Assembly: GCF_016864575.1 (NCBI RefSeq) | Contig: NZ_CP044126.1 | Location: 992,001-1,056,000, forward strand | Length of the DNA stretch: 64,000 nt | Source of the DNA: Rhizobium sp. BG4 | Lineage (GTDB): Bacteria; Pseudomonadota; Alphaproteobacteria; Rhizobiales; Rhizobiaceae | Direction: 5' to 3' | Shown: one piece after another, positions 51,715 through 60,854 of the stretch | Layout: each line of letters starts with the position of its first letter | How positions within the stretch are numbered: the stretch's first letter is position 1 | The notes under the pieces: generated by a model | Told to the model about the DNA's origin: nothing | Database searches by the model: none | What the model saw: only the letters and a program-made list of their open reading frames with translations | Position numbers and translations under genes: made by a program

Positions 51715-52869
51715 TCAGGGTTCGCTTCCTCGGATGAGCTCGATGCCGTTTGCGCTGGCCCATTGGCCGATATCCTGCTTCGTCAGAGCGGTCGCCATCA
51801 GATCGGGGAACTGATCCGGCGTGCAGGCAAAGACCGGGCAGTCCATTGCAGCAATCGCACCGGCGTGACGGCTATCGTAGCTTGGCCGGCCGTCGTCGGA
51901 GAGCGCCAGGAGCACGATGACGTTGACGCCGGATTGTTTCAGCGCCGCCACTCGTCCCAGCATGGCGTCTGCATCGCCGCCCTCGTAGAGATCGGTGATC
52001 AGCACCAGATGCGTCTTGGCCGGCCGGTCGATCTTGGTCTCGCAATAGGCAAGTGCGGCATTAATATCCGTGCCGCCGCCGAGCTGAACGCCGAAGAGCA
52101 CCTGGACCGGATCGGCAAGATCCTCGGTGAGGTCGACGATCGAGGTGTCGAAGCAGACCAGCTTCGTCGACAGAACCGGCAGCGAAGCCATGACCGCAGC
52201 AAAGATCGAGGCATAGACGACCGATGGCGCCATCGAGCCCGACTGGTCGACGCAGAGCAGGACATGGTCGAGATCCGCGCGCGTTCGCGTCTTGCGGGCA
52301 AAGCCGACAAGCGTCTCCGGTACGACCGTATTGTAGTCCTTCTGATAGTGGCGGAGATTGGCGCGGATGGTGCGCGGCCAGTCGATATCGGCATGCCGCG
52401 GCCGGTGCGTTCGCTTAGAGCGGTTCACCGCGCCGGTCAGCTTCTCCACCGTCTTGGATTGCAGCCGTTTCATCAGGTCCGCGACGACCTTGTCGACAAC
52501 GGTGCGGGCGGTCTCCATGGTCTTTTCCGGCATGGCGCCACGCAGCGAAATCAGATCGGCGACGAGGTGGACGTCCGGTTCCAGGGTTTCCAGGAACTCC
52601 GGCTCCATCATCAGCGCCTTGAGGTTCAGGCGCTCGAAGGCATCCTTCTGGATGACCTGCACAACCGGCGTCGGAAAGAATTCGCGGATATCGCCGAGCC
52701 AGCGGGAGACCTTCGGTGAAGAAGCCCCAAGCCCGCCGCGCCCCTTCTTGCCCTCGCCATCATAGAGAGCCGACAGTGCCTGGCTCAGCCGCCGATCGCG
52801 TTCGCCAAGCCCTTCCATATCGTCATCGCCGAGAGCAAGCTTCCAGCGGCGGATCTGTTCGGAGGTCAT
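51715..52869 (-). CDS. VWA domain protein, last gene of the MoxR/DUF5682 operon
   Basis: 384 residues. Long N-terminal helical part, then a von Willebrand A domain from about 200. MIDAS residues are present: DQSGS (208-212), Thr in GGGTDIN (267) and Asp in ITDLYEGGD (293). ViaA-like proteins with such domains partner MoxR AAA+ ATPases. The ATG at 52869 overlaps the previous TGA (ATGA), so it is cotranslated with the DUF5682 gene. A much longer frame upstream is readthrough of that gene. Cytoplasmic; target unknown. Confidence 0.9.
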   Translation of the reverse strand: MTSEQIRRWKLALGDDDMEGLGERDRRLSQALSALYDGEGKKGRGGLGASSPKVSRWLGDIREFFPTPVVQVIQKDAFERLNLKALMMEPEFLETLEPDVHLVADLISLRGAMPEKTMETARTVVDKVVADLMKRLQSKTVEKLTGAVNRSKRTHRPRHADIDWPRTIRANLRHYQKDYNTVVPETLVGFARKTRTRADLDHVLLCVDQSGSMAPSVVYASIFAAVMASLPVLSTKLVCFDTSIVDLTEDLADPVQVLFGVQLGGGTDINAALAYCETKIDRPAKTHLVLITDLYEGGDADAMLGRVAALKQSGVNVIVLLALSDDGRPSYDSRHAGAIAAMDCPVFACTPDQFPDLMATALTKQDIGQWASANGIELIRGSEP

Positions 52870-55178
52870 TGGCTCATTCCCAGAATGTGCTTCAGAAGCG
52901 GCAAGGCGCGTTCGAAGGCGGAATTGTCCGCGGTTTCGGCTTTGGCAGGCAAGGTTTCTCTTCGTCCGCCGGCGATCCGTTCCATAATCCTTTTCCGGCC
53001 GCTCGCATCGAAGCCCGACATGGCGCGGCGCAGAAGCGGCAAGCTTTCGACGAGGACCGCCTCGTCCAGCCCGCAAAGCCACTCGTCGATCAGCAAGAGC
53101 AACGTTTGATCCTGGATCAGCACCTCTGCCGAGCCGGCGATAAACGCTTCGATGAAGGGGCCAGCGCGTGCCGGCTCCTCGCCGACGATCTGGCGGGAAA
53201 AGGCTGCTGAAACCTGCTGCCTATCCCAGATGCCGAGATCGTGCAGCCGGCGCAGGCTGAAGCCGACGGCTGGCGCCACCGCCTGTTCGTCATCGACCAG
53301 CAGCGCAAGCTGGCGGCGCCACTCCGCCAGCAGCGCGGCATCGCTGAAAAGGCCAAGCGCTTCGTCGAAGGCGCGCATCGCGCTCATGCGTTTCGACGTC
53401 GCGTCCTCATCCAGCTGGCGTGAACCGATGCGCACGCCGGCATTCACCTCGACGCTGATCGCGGTGACCAGCGCCCGCAGCTCCGGCTCCGGCAGCTTGC
53501 GGGCGGTGCCATAGCGCACGATGCGCACAAGTGGCGGCACCGCATTCATGAGATCGGTGATGTCGTTGCTCTGGACGGCTGCAGCCTGCAGAAGACCGAT
53601 GCAGGCACTTGCCGCATCAGGAAGATCGGCGACAAGGGCGCCCCGCACCAGATCCGAAAGCGGCGCGATACCTTCCGCCTTCTGGCCGCGATCGATCGTT
53701 GAGGCCGCGGCAGCCTGTTCGATCGTCAGACCCCAGACAAGCGCTTCGGCCAGTGCCACCGACATATCCGGAGACCAGGTGAGGCGCCAGATTTCGCGAT
53801 ATGTCCCTCTTCCGGCTTCCGCATCGATCAGCCGCCCCCATTGGATGCCGATCAGGTTCAGGCGATGCAGGAAGGTGGATTTCAGCAGGCCCGCCTCGCT
53901 GCGCAGGTCGAGCTTTATCTCGCTCACCGCCTCTTCCGGCTTCAGTCGCGTCCTCTTGCACCAGGCCTCGAAGTCCCTGGCGAGCGGCATCTGAGGCACC
54001 GCCTCGTCGATTTCGCCGATGCGGTTTCCCATGTAGAGTTTGCGCTCGATCATCGCGAGCTGCAGGCCGTCGCCATGGCAGAGCGACGACAGCGAGGCAT
54101 CCCGCATTTCGGCCAGGCCTGGCATGCTCAGACCCCGCATGCTGGCGAGCCCAAGTGCAAGCCGCGCCGCCTCGATGGCCGAGGCCGTGGAGGCATCGAA
54201 ACCTTCCTGCCGCAAAAGGGTTGCGGTCCGTGCCTGCCAGACGGCGGTAAAGGCTTCCGGGCCATCATGCCGATCGCCGGAATAGAGCCCCCAGAGATGC
54301 CGGTACCAGCCAGGCGAGACGACGCCCGCGCCATAGCCCGACGCATAGCTGAGACGCCCGTCGCTCCACGGCGCCCAGGTTGCCTCCACCTTGATCTTCG
54401 GTAGATCCTTGACGATGGCGCGGTCCTCGGCAGCCGTCGTTTCCTCACGAAGCCCGCCGATATGCCAGGCGCCTACCACGACCGCGACCTCGCCCTCATG
54501 GCTCTTCAGCGCATCGCGGATATGCCCGCGCATGAAGGCCTCCCGGCGGCTCTCGCGCAGCCGCTGCTGATCGCTCATGCCTCCGGCATCCGACTGGTAT
54601 TGACGCGCTTCCGTCATGGCGGTTTCGATGGCGGCAAATATCTCGAGCGGCGACTGGCCGCCGCCATGCTGCTCGATCAGCCCGTTCCAGAAACTCTCGC
54701 CGTCGCCATATCCGGCCGCTTCCGCCAGGAGATCGAGCGGATCGAGACGGAGTGCCGAGCCCTCATCCGCTGCGGCATCACTCCCTTCGTCCTGCACCTC
54801 GTCGGGTTTCTCGAGGGTAGAGCGGGCCTCCTCCTTGGCTGCCTTGGCAAGCGCGAGGGACACGGAAGCCGGCCAATCGATGAAGCGTACGGCGCGGCCA
54901 CGGGCGAGCGCCCATTGCATCGCAACCCATTCCGGCGAGAATTCCGCGAAAGGCGCGAATACGGCATTTGCCGGTTCGTCTGCAGCATAGAACAGCATCG
55001 CCAGCGGTGGCTTCATGCCGGGCAGCGCCGCATACTGGATGAGTGCATCCCCCTCCGGCGCGCCCTCGATCAAAACGCAGGCGGGATCGAGGGCGTCGAG
55101 CGCGCCCTTGAGAAGCGCCGCCGAGCCCGGTCCGTGATGGCGGATGCCGAAGAGATGCGCCTTTCGCTTGGCAGCCAT
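52866..55178 (-). CDS. DUF5682 family protein (possible TraB/ChaN-like hydrolase fold)
   Basis: 770 residues, DUF5682. N-terminal motif FGIRHHGPGSA (10-20) then VLIEGAPEGD (35-44), RREAFMRGHI (211-220) and VVVGAWHIGGL (233-243). These resemble the His and Gly-His motifs of TraB/PrgY and ChaN proteins, suggesting a related metal-binding or heme-binding core; this is inference. Residues 300-770 are mostly helical with no known domain. It starts with ATG at 55178 sharing one base with the upstream TGA (TGATG). Function unknown. Confidence 0.85.
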   Translation of the reverse strand: MAAKRKAHLFGIRHHGPGSAALLKGALDALDPACVLIEGAPEGDALIQYAALPGMKPPLAMLFYAADEPANAVFAPFAEFSPEWVAMQWALARGRAVRFIDWPASVSLALAKAAKEEARSTLEKPDEVQDEGSDAAADEGSALRLDPLDLLAEAAGYGDGESFWNGLIEQHGGGQSPLEIFAAIETAMTEARQYQSDAGGMSDQQRLRESRREAFMRGHIRDALKSHEGEVAVVVGAWHIGGLREETTAAEDRAIVKDLPKIKVEATWAPWSDGRLSYASGYGAGVVSPGWYRHLWGLYSGDRHDGPEAFTAVWQARTATLLRQEGFDASTASAIEAARLALGLASMRGLSMPGLAEMRDASLSSLCHGDGLQLAMIERKLYMGNRIGEIDEAVPQMPLARDFEAWCKRTRLKPEEAVSEIKLDLRSEAGLLKSTFLHRLNLIGIQWGRLIDAEAGRGTYREIWRLTWSPDMSVALAEALVWGLTIEQAAAASTIDRGQKAEGIAPLSDLVRGALVADLPDAASACIGLLQAAAVQSNDITDLMNAVPPLVRIVRYGTARKLPEPELRALVTAISVEVNAGVRIGSRQLDEDATSKRMSAMRAFDEALGLFSDAALLAEWRRQLALLVDDEQAVAPAVGFSLRRLHDLGIWDRQQVSAAFSRQIVGEEPARAGPFIEAFIAGSAEVLIQDQTLLLLIDEWLCGLDEAVLVESLPLLRRAMSGFDASGRKRIMERIAGGRRETLPAKAETADNSAFERALPLLKHILGMSQ

Positions 55179-56260
55179 CAGATCACCTCGCGGATGGCCT
55201 CGTAGAGATCGCTCCAGCCGTCGCGCGTGCGCACCACGGTTTCCAGATATTCGGACAGCGCCACGCTGTCCTGCACCGGATCCTTGACCACGGCACCGAC
55301 GATGTTGGTGGCAAGCGCATTGGCATCGATCCGGCCGTTGCCGAAATAGGCCGCCTCCGTCCAGGCCGAGACGCCGACGGAAATGGCTTCCGCCGTCGAC
55401 AGCGTACCGGTCGAGGTCTTGAGCTTGGTCTTGCCGTTCAGCGTCTTGCCATCGCGAATTTCGCGGAACAAGGTGACGACGCGCGCCAGCTCCTTGTCGG
55501 CCGGTTGGATTGGCGGCAGGCTGAGATTGGTGCCGATCTCGCCGACACGCTTCACGACAATCTGCGTTTCCTCATCGAGCGAGCTCGGCGACGGCAGCAC
55601 GACGACGTTGAAACGCCGCTTCAGCGCCGAGGAGAGATCGTTGACGCCCTTGTCACGATTGTTCGCCGTGGCGATGATATTGAAGCCCCGTTCCGCGCCG
55701 ATGGCGATATCGAGTTCCGGTACGGGTAACGTCTTTTCGGAAAGCACGGTGATCAGCGTGTCCTGCACATCCGAGCCCATGCGGGTCAGCTCTTCGAGCC
55801 GCAAGAGCGTGCCCTCCTCCATCGCCCGCACCAGCGGCGTCTTGACGAGAGCCTCGGGCGAAGGCCCTTTGGCCAGAAGCAGCGCGTAGTTCCAGCCATA
55901 GCGGATCTGGTTTTCGTCAGTGCCGGCCGTGCACTGGATGAGACGCTGCGACGAACCGGAGATCGCTGCGGCGAGGTGTTCTGAAACCCACGATTTGGCA
56001 GTGCCCGGAAGCCCGAGCAGCAATAGCGCCCGGTCGGTCGCCAGCGTCGCGACAGCGGTTTCGATCAGCCGTCGATTGCCGACATATTTGGCGGTAATCG
56101 CGGTTCCATCGGATGCCTTTCCGCCCAGCAGATAGGTCACCACGGCCTGCGGAGACAGTTTCCAGTTGCTCGGCCGCGGGCGATCGTCGCCCTTTGCAAG
56201 CGCGGCCAGCTCGCCGGCATAGATTTCTTCCGCAGGGCGGCGAAGGTGGGCTTCAGACAT
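55178..56260 (-). CDS. MoxR-family AAA+ ATPase
   Basis: 360 residues. Walker A GLPGTAKS (83-90), Walker B region TLLRLEELTR (151-160), sensor 1 IIATANNRD (195-203), and Arg finger region ALKRRF (212-217). The usual Walker B Asp-Glu pair reads Glu-Glu, an oddity that may alter hydrolysis. MoxR ATPases pair with VWA proteins to remodel or chaperone enzymes. The gene overlaps DUF5691 by eight bases and DUF5682 by one, so it is central in a coupled operon. Confidence 0.92.
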   Translation of the reverse strand: MSEAHLRRPAEEIYAGELAALAKGDDRPRPSNWKLSPQAVVTYLLGGKASDGTAITAKYVGNRRLIETAVATLATDRALLLLGLPGTAKSWVSEHLAAAISGSSQRLIQCTAGTDENQIRYGWNYALLLAKGPSPEALVKTPLVRAMEEGTLLRLEELTRMGSDVQDTLITVLSEKTLPVPELDIAIGAERGFNIIATANNRDKGVNDLSSALKRRFNVVVLPSPSSLDEETQIVVKRVGEIGTNLSLPPIQPADKELARVVTLFREIRDGKTLNGKTKLKTSTGTLSTAEAISVGVSAWTEAAYFGNGRIDANALATNIVGAVVKDPVQDSVALSEYLETVVRTRDGWSDLYEAIREVI

Positions 56261-57659
56261 GGTCGGTCTCCAGGCTGTTCATAAGATCGAGGAAAAGAAT
56301 GGCGTTGCCGGTTTTGGCGGAGTCGAGCGCAGCGAACTCCGTTCGCAAGGCCGGACGCATCGCCGGCGGGCACATGGCGGCCATGTCGTCGATGATATCC
56401 GCATCGTAGCCGGCATTTGGCTTGCGAAGGGCAAGCCATGGCTTGGATCTCAGCACATCGGCGAACATCTTCTCGGTTGCTTCTGCGGCCAACAGCATCG
56501 CCATACGACGGATCACCCATGGCGTCGTATCGCTTCCCCATCTGTCCGGCCGGAAGACATGGGCAACCCAGGCGCGCCGCATGTCCTGATTGTAGTCGGC
56601 CAGCGCTTCATCATCCGTCGCATCAACCAGCGCCCAGGCATCGGGCAGATGGCCGTCGGTGACCATTTCCACGACATCGAGCCGCCCGTCCTGTGTTGCC
56701 ATAAGAAAGAAGGCCAGCAGCAGATCGGTCTGCTTTTCAGCGGCAGCAATCATGGCCTCCACCGAGAGCGATAGCGCGCCGGCAAGCATCTCAAGGCCGA
56801 TCGGCCCGAAGGCTTGATTGAGCCAGGCCCTCTTGGTGTGATCCCGCACGGTCGCAGGCAGTTCCAGCGTCAGAACCGTCTTCTTGAATATGAGCCCGGA
56901 TTTCGAAACCTTGATGCGCTCCAACACCTCGCGCAAGGCAGGATCGCTGCCCTCGAAACCAGGCAGTTTCACGATCAATCTCTGCGACAGCGCGCGAACA
57001 CGCGGTGCGCGATCCTTTTCGAGGCTCTTCAGGAACGGTGCATCGGCTTCCGAAAGACGCTCACGAAAGGCGCCAAGCAGACGGAAGCGGCTATCGGCAT
57101 CCTCCGTTTTCCAGACCGCCTCGACCAGCGCCCTCGCCGCGTCCGGATCGATTGCCCGGCGGCCGCTGATATAGCCCGCCTTCACCACCGGCGTTGCAAG
57201 CACCCAGTTTTCGTCGCTCAGGCGATCGGGCGCAAAATAATTCTGCTTCTGAGCGACCGGCTTCTCCCGCTCGGAAAAGGCAAGCGCTTCCGCACCGAGA
57301 TCTTCCGCATGGGCTTTCACGAAGGTTTCCAGCTTCGGCAGATCGAAGGGATGCAGCCGCAGCTTCCGTTCGACAAGCTTTCGCACGATCGCGGCGGACA
57401 GCGATGCCTGGCCCTTGCCCGCCATAAGACGGATCAGAAGCTTGCGCGCCGCATCCGGCATGATCGTGGCTCTGTCCGCAATCACATCCTCGACCTGAAA
57501 CTGCGGCGGCTGCGGCGGACGGTCAAACCGCAGGGCCTGAGCGGCCAATGCGAGCGCCTGCAGGGAATCCGTCGCGCCGATCGCGTCAAGCGGCAGGCCA
57601 TCGCGGGCGCCGGTAAGAAGCTTCGGCAGAATTGCGGTCTTCAGTCTTCCTCCAATCAT
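56253..57659 (-). CDS. DUF5691 family protein
   Basis: 468-residue mostly helical protein recognised as DUF5691 by composition and its constant partners. No catalytic motif; alternating helices suggest a HEAT-like scaffold. Conserved parts include LLTGARDG near the start, YFAPDRLSDENWVL and WVIRRMAMLLAAEATE. ATG at 57659 overlaps the SWIM-gene stop (ATGA). Function unknown; it probably binds one of the operon partners. Confidence 0.75.
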   Translation of the reverse strand: MIGGRLKTAILPKLLTGARDGLPLDAIGATDSLQALALAAQALRFDRPPQPPQFQVEDVIADRATIMPDAARKLLIRLMAGKGQASLSAAIVRKLVERKLRLHPFDLPKLETFVKAHAEDLGAEALAFSEREKPVAQKQNYFAPDRLSDENWVLATPVVKAGYISGRRAIDPDAARALVEAVWKTEDADSRFRLLGAFRERLSEADAPFLKSLEKDRAPRVRALSQRLIVKLPGFEGSDPALREVLERIKVSKSGLIFKKTVLTLELPATVRDHTKRAWLNQAFGPIGLEMLAGALSLSVEAMIAAAEKQTDLLLAFFLMATQDGRLDVVEMVTDGHLPDAWALVDATDDEALADYNQDMRRAWVAHVFRPDRWGSDTTPWVIRRMAMLLAAEATEKMFADVLRSKPWLALRKPNAGYDADIIDDMAAMCPPAMRPALRTEFAALDSAKTGNAILFLDLMNSLETDHV

Positions 57660-59038
57660 GCTGTCCACCGCCCCAGTGCCGTCTCCGACCAGCAAAGCGT
57701 CAGCTCACTGCCATCCCAGAGGGCGGCCCCATCGATCGTCTCGAATTGCAGCAGCGGCCAGCTGACAGTCGATTGCGACCTTGCGACAGGCAGGCTGATC
57801 TCGCCGTCATGCAGGTAGAAAGCATCGCCCGATCGCCTGAGCCGTGCCCCGCGAAACATCATCGGATATTCCTGGAGCCAGGGCTTTTCGATCAGCGCGT
57901 CTTCATACAATCCGTAGGCTGCGGCCAGATTCTGCTCTGGGAGAGCCAAAGGCGCATCGGAAGGCTCCGCGCCGGTCAGTTGATTGGCGATCAATGCACG
58001 GAGCGCCACGCTCGCGGGGTAGAAGACCAATTCGGCCTCGAAGGCATCGCCGAGGCTATAACCACTTGAAGACGCTCCGGTCGACACCGGGACATATTCG
58101 ATGAGGACCGCCTGCCGGTCATCGCCCTGAAGCCAGGTCTCGATCCGCCGCAACTTGTCGGGCTGCACCTCGCTGCGGACCGCCCAGACCCGCCATGTTC
58201 CCGAAACGCGCAGTGCCTGCTTGTCTTCCAGCAGCGCCTCGCGCGTGACGTTCCAGCCGACCAGCTGCCGGATATCATGGCGCATGGGTTCGGAGAGATC
58301 ATTTTGCCGGCGATAGGCCTCAGCAAGCAGGTGCAGCATGCCAAGCTCGCGTATCGCGGCCATCGGACGCTCTGCGTCGGGAAGCGCAAACAGGCGGCTG
58401 GGCATTGTATCCACCCGAAGCGCCAGACCGGCTGCCTTTGCATCGAACAGACGCTGAGCCATAACCCGGCAGACGGCAGACGCCTTTGCCGGAAAGGCTG
58501 CAAGCCCAGCATCCGTCTGGTCGGCAAGCCAGATATCCAGTTCATCAAGACCGTTTGTGATCGACGTCTCGCGTTCGAGCCGATTCCGCTCGCGGGCAGC
58601 CGCCGCCCGGGCTTCCGCCTTGGGATCGGCCTCAGCCTCAATCTCCTCGATGGCCGAGATCGAAGCCTTGGGCTTTTCGGGTGTGGCCGCCGGTGACGCG
58701 GCCGATGGACCGCGACGGCGCGCAAGCCAGTCGTTCACCCATTCCGGCACCGGCCGCTCCTGAAACTCCACCTTGCCCTCGACCCGCATCCACATCAGGG
58801 CGAGCGAATGCTTGCAGGGAAACTTCCGGCTCGGACAGCTGCACTTATAGCCGGCATCGGCCTCGGTCACCGAGATCCTGTAGGGGGTCGCTCCCGAACC
58901 CTGGCACTCCCCCCAGATGAGCCCGGCGCGATCCTCGGCAATCGTCGGCCAGCTCGAAGGCTTCAGAAGCTTCTTCGCCGCTGCCAGTGAGCCTTGATCC
59001 GGTGCAAGCTCCTCGATTTTTGCCAGCGTCAGACCCAA
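57656..59038 (-). CDS. SWIM zinc-finger protein, first gene of the operon
   Basis: 460 residues. SWIM motif CxCx6CxH is CSCPSRKFPCKH (Cys66, Cys68, Cys75, His77). The following 370 residues are mostly helical with charged, Ala-rich stretches and no known catalytic site. SWIM fingers bind DNA or proteins. The start is TTG at 59036-59038 with a strong GGAGG six bases upstream and no better start nearby. It leads five genes transcribed leftwards to 51715. Confidence 0.85.
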   Translation of the reverse strand: MGLTLAKIEELAPDQGSLAAAKKLLKPSSWPTIAEDRAGLIWGECQGSGATPYRISVTEADAGYKCSCPSRKFPCKHSLALMWMRVEGKVEFQERPVPEWVNDWLARRRGPSAASPAATPEKPKASISAIEEIEAEADPKAEARAAAARERNRLERETSITNGLDELDIWLADQTDAGLAAFPAKASAVCRVMAQRLFDAKAAGLALRVDTMPSRLFALPDAERPMAAIRELGMLHLLAEAYRRQNDLSEPMRHDIRQLVGWNVTREALLEDKQALRVSGTWRVWAVRSEVQPDKLRRIETWLQGDDRQAVLIEYVPVSTGASSSGYSLGDAFEAELVFYPASVALRALIANQLTGAEPSDAPLALPEQNLAAAYGLYEDALIEKPWLQEYPMMFRGARLRRSGDAFYLHDGEISLPVARSQSTVSWPLLQFETIDGAALWDGSELTLCWSETALGRWTA

Positions 59039-59393
59039 ACGAAACCTCCGAACCGCCTACTTTCAGCTGCATCTCAAAAGAGGCGTAGCGGGCAGCCACG
59101 ACGCCAAGTTGACGAGACCCGAACAGACATGGAATCGCTTTACAATCGGTGAAGGGGCGGATGCCATCCGCAAGTTTCGGCTGAGCGTTCGGCGTGCTGT
59201 CAGAGCACCGATTGCGCCAGCGTTACCCAGCCAAGTGACTTGTGTCATTTTCACCGCGATCACCGGGCCAACCTGTGAACATTCGAAGTTTCGATTGCCG
59301 TTCATCGGCAAAGGAGGCATTAGCCTAGCGCTAGCGATTCTGCAGTCTGACGATTGGAGATGCGGCAGGAAACGGCTGCATCCTGAAGGGGCA
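59039..59393. other. Intergenic region upstream of the SWIM operon
   Basis: 355 bases between the divergent SWIM gene and the small hypothetical gene at 59394. It must hold the operon promoter, but no clear -35/-10 was found. A loose inverted repeat GTGAC-ttgt-GTCAT lies near 59236-59249. An open frame running through it from 59109 begins at a TTG without a ribosome site and is not counted. Confidence 0.45.
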
Positions 59394-59711
59394 ATGTTCG
59401 AGCCGATGCGCGAATATCTGAAAATACGGAGCCGGGTTGAAGTTGTCCGCGCTCGCGAGATCATTTCGGCATCGGGAGAAAGCTGGGACACTTTGCCGGG
59501 TTGGGTTGGCGAATGCTACGAACGTGGCGGGATGGTTATCTCCGCGACGGGGGTGACGATATTCAACGGCCCGGAGGCTCTCAGAGCCCAGCCTGCCGAT
59601 TTCGTCGTTCGCGATCACAACGGCATTTTTTCAGTCTACGACGAGACGGCTTTCGAGCAGAATTTCGTGCCGGCCCACTCCGCTGAAGTCTTCAAGTTGC
59701 ACGCCGCGTAA
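59394..59711 (+). CDS. Small hypothetical protein
   Basis: 105 residues, not recognised. ATG at 59394 with GAAGGGG just upstream; a longer frame back to 59109 has no site. Sequence is Glu/Arg-rich and mixed, with no signal peptide or membrane segment; GWVGECYERGGMVIS and FVVRDHNGIFSVYD look like a small beta-rich domain. Divergent from the SWIM operon and convergent with the polyol operon. Confidence 0.55.
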   Translation: MFEPMREYLKIRSRVEVVRAREIISASGESWDTLPGWVGECYERGGMVISATGVTIFNGPEALRAQPADFVVRDHNGIFSVYDETAFEQNFVPAHSAEVFKLHAA

Positions 59712-59723
59712 GCTGCGCGCGCC

Positions 59724-59750
59724 CGGTCCGCCGCGCGGGGCGGCGGACCG
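59724..59750. terminator. Strong hairpin between converging genes
   Basis: CGGTCCGCCGC, loop GCGGG, GCGGCGGACCG: a perfect 11-base GC stem just after the small gene's stop and 10 bases before the end of the ABC ATPase gene. Probably a shared terminator, though there is no T-run. Confidence 0.7.
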
Positions 59751-59759
59751 AAGCCAATT

Positions 59760-60854
59760 CTAGTTCAGACCGGACCGGCGCAGGGTCAGCCCCGTGCCGG
59801 CGTCGAACAGATGGATGCGCGTCTCATCGAGCGCAAACGAGACGCGATCTCCCGACTTGGGGCAGGATGCGGCCTTGACCAGTGCGCCAACTTCCTTTCC
59901 GGCGACCTGGAAGGTGACCAGGGCATCGTTGCCGTGAAACTCGATAAGGTCCGCCAGGCCGGAAAGCGTGTTCGCAGCGCCGGGCGGCGCGGCGGCAAGG
60001 TCGGGCGGCCGAATGCCAAGGACCACCTTCTGGCCTTCCGTGAGCGAGAATGCGTCGCCGACGATATGGATGTCCGAGCCTTCAGCGCGAAGGATCCAAC
60101 CGCCCTCGCCTCTGGCGACCGAAACATCGATCAGGTTCATGTTCGGCGTGCCGATGAAGCCCGCCACGAACAGCGTCCTCGGGCGTTCGTATATCTCGGC
60201 CGGCGTTCCAACCTGCTCGATCGCCCCACCCTTCATCAGAACGATGCGGTCGGCAAGCGTCATCGCTTCAAGCTGGTCGTGCGTGACGTAGATCGTCGTG
60301 GTCTGCAGCTTCCGGTGAAGCCTTGCGATCTCGACCCGCATGTGATGACGGAGCTTGGCGTCGAGGTTCGAAAGCGGCTCGTCGAACAGGAACACCTTGG
60401 GCGTCTTGATCATCGCGCGCGCGATCGCGACACGCTGCTGCTGGCCGCCTGAAAGCTCGGTCGGCTTGCGCGTCAGATACGGCTCGAGGCCAAGTGTGGC
60501 GGCGACCGCCTTGATCCGCTGGTCGATCTCGCTCTTGGGAACTTTCATCCGCTTGAGGCCGAAAGCGATATTGTCGTAGATCGTCATGTGCGGATAGAGC
60601 GCGTAATTCTGGAAAACCATCGCTACGCCGCGGTCGCGGGGCTCGAGATCGTTGACCTCGGTTCCGCCAATCGAGACCGAGCCGCCGGAAATCTCTTCCA
60701 GCCCGGCGATCATTCTGAGGAGCGTGGATTTTCCGCAGCCGGACGGGCCGAGGAAAACGATGAACTCCCGGTCAGCCACATCGAGATTGAAGTCCTTGAT
60801 GACGTTGATGGAACCGTAGCTCTTGTCTACGTTGGCGCAGGCGATATTGGACAT
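59760..60854 (-). CDS. Polyol/sugar ABC transporter ATPase (UgpC/SmoK type)
   Basis: 364 residues. Walker A GPSGCGKST, Q-loop FQNYALYPHMTIYDN, signature LSGGQQQR, Walker B VFLFDEPLSNLDA and switch His in YVTHDQLEAMT; C-terminal TOBE part ends HLFDAGTGLTL. Start: ATG at 60854, sharing one base with the dehydrogenase stop (TGATG). A frame extending far upstream is shadow reading of the dehydrogenase. Last gene of the operon. Confidence 0.92.
   Translation of the reverse strand: MSNIACANVDKSYGSINVIKDFNLDVADREFIVFLGPSGCGKSTLLRMIAGLEEISGGSVSIGGTEVNDLEPRDRGVAMVFQNYALYPHMTIYDNIAFGLKRMKVPKSEIDQRIKAVAATLGLEPYLTRKPTELSGGQQQRVAIARAMIKTPKVFLFDEPLSNLDAKLRHHMRVEIARLHRKLQTTTIYVTHDQLEAMTLADRIVLMKGGAIEQVGTPAEIYERPRTLFVAGFIGTPNMNLIDVSVARGEGGWILRAEGSDIHIVGDAFSLTEGQKVVLGIRPPDLAAAPPGAANTLSGLADLIEFHGNDALVTFQVAGKEVGALVKAASCPKSGDRVSFALDETRIHLFDAGTGLTLRRSGLN

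Noticed and set aside
59109..59393. N-terminal extension of the small hypothetical protein
   Set aside because: Starts at TTG with no ribosome site, and the sequence looks like untranslated leader; ATG 59394 has GAAGGGG.
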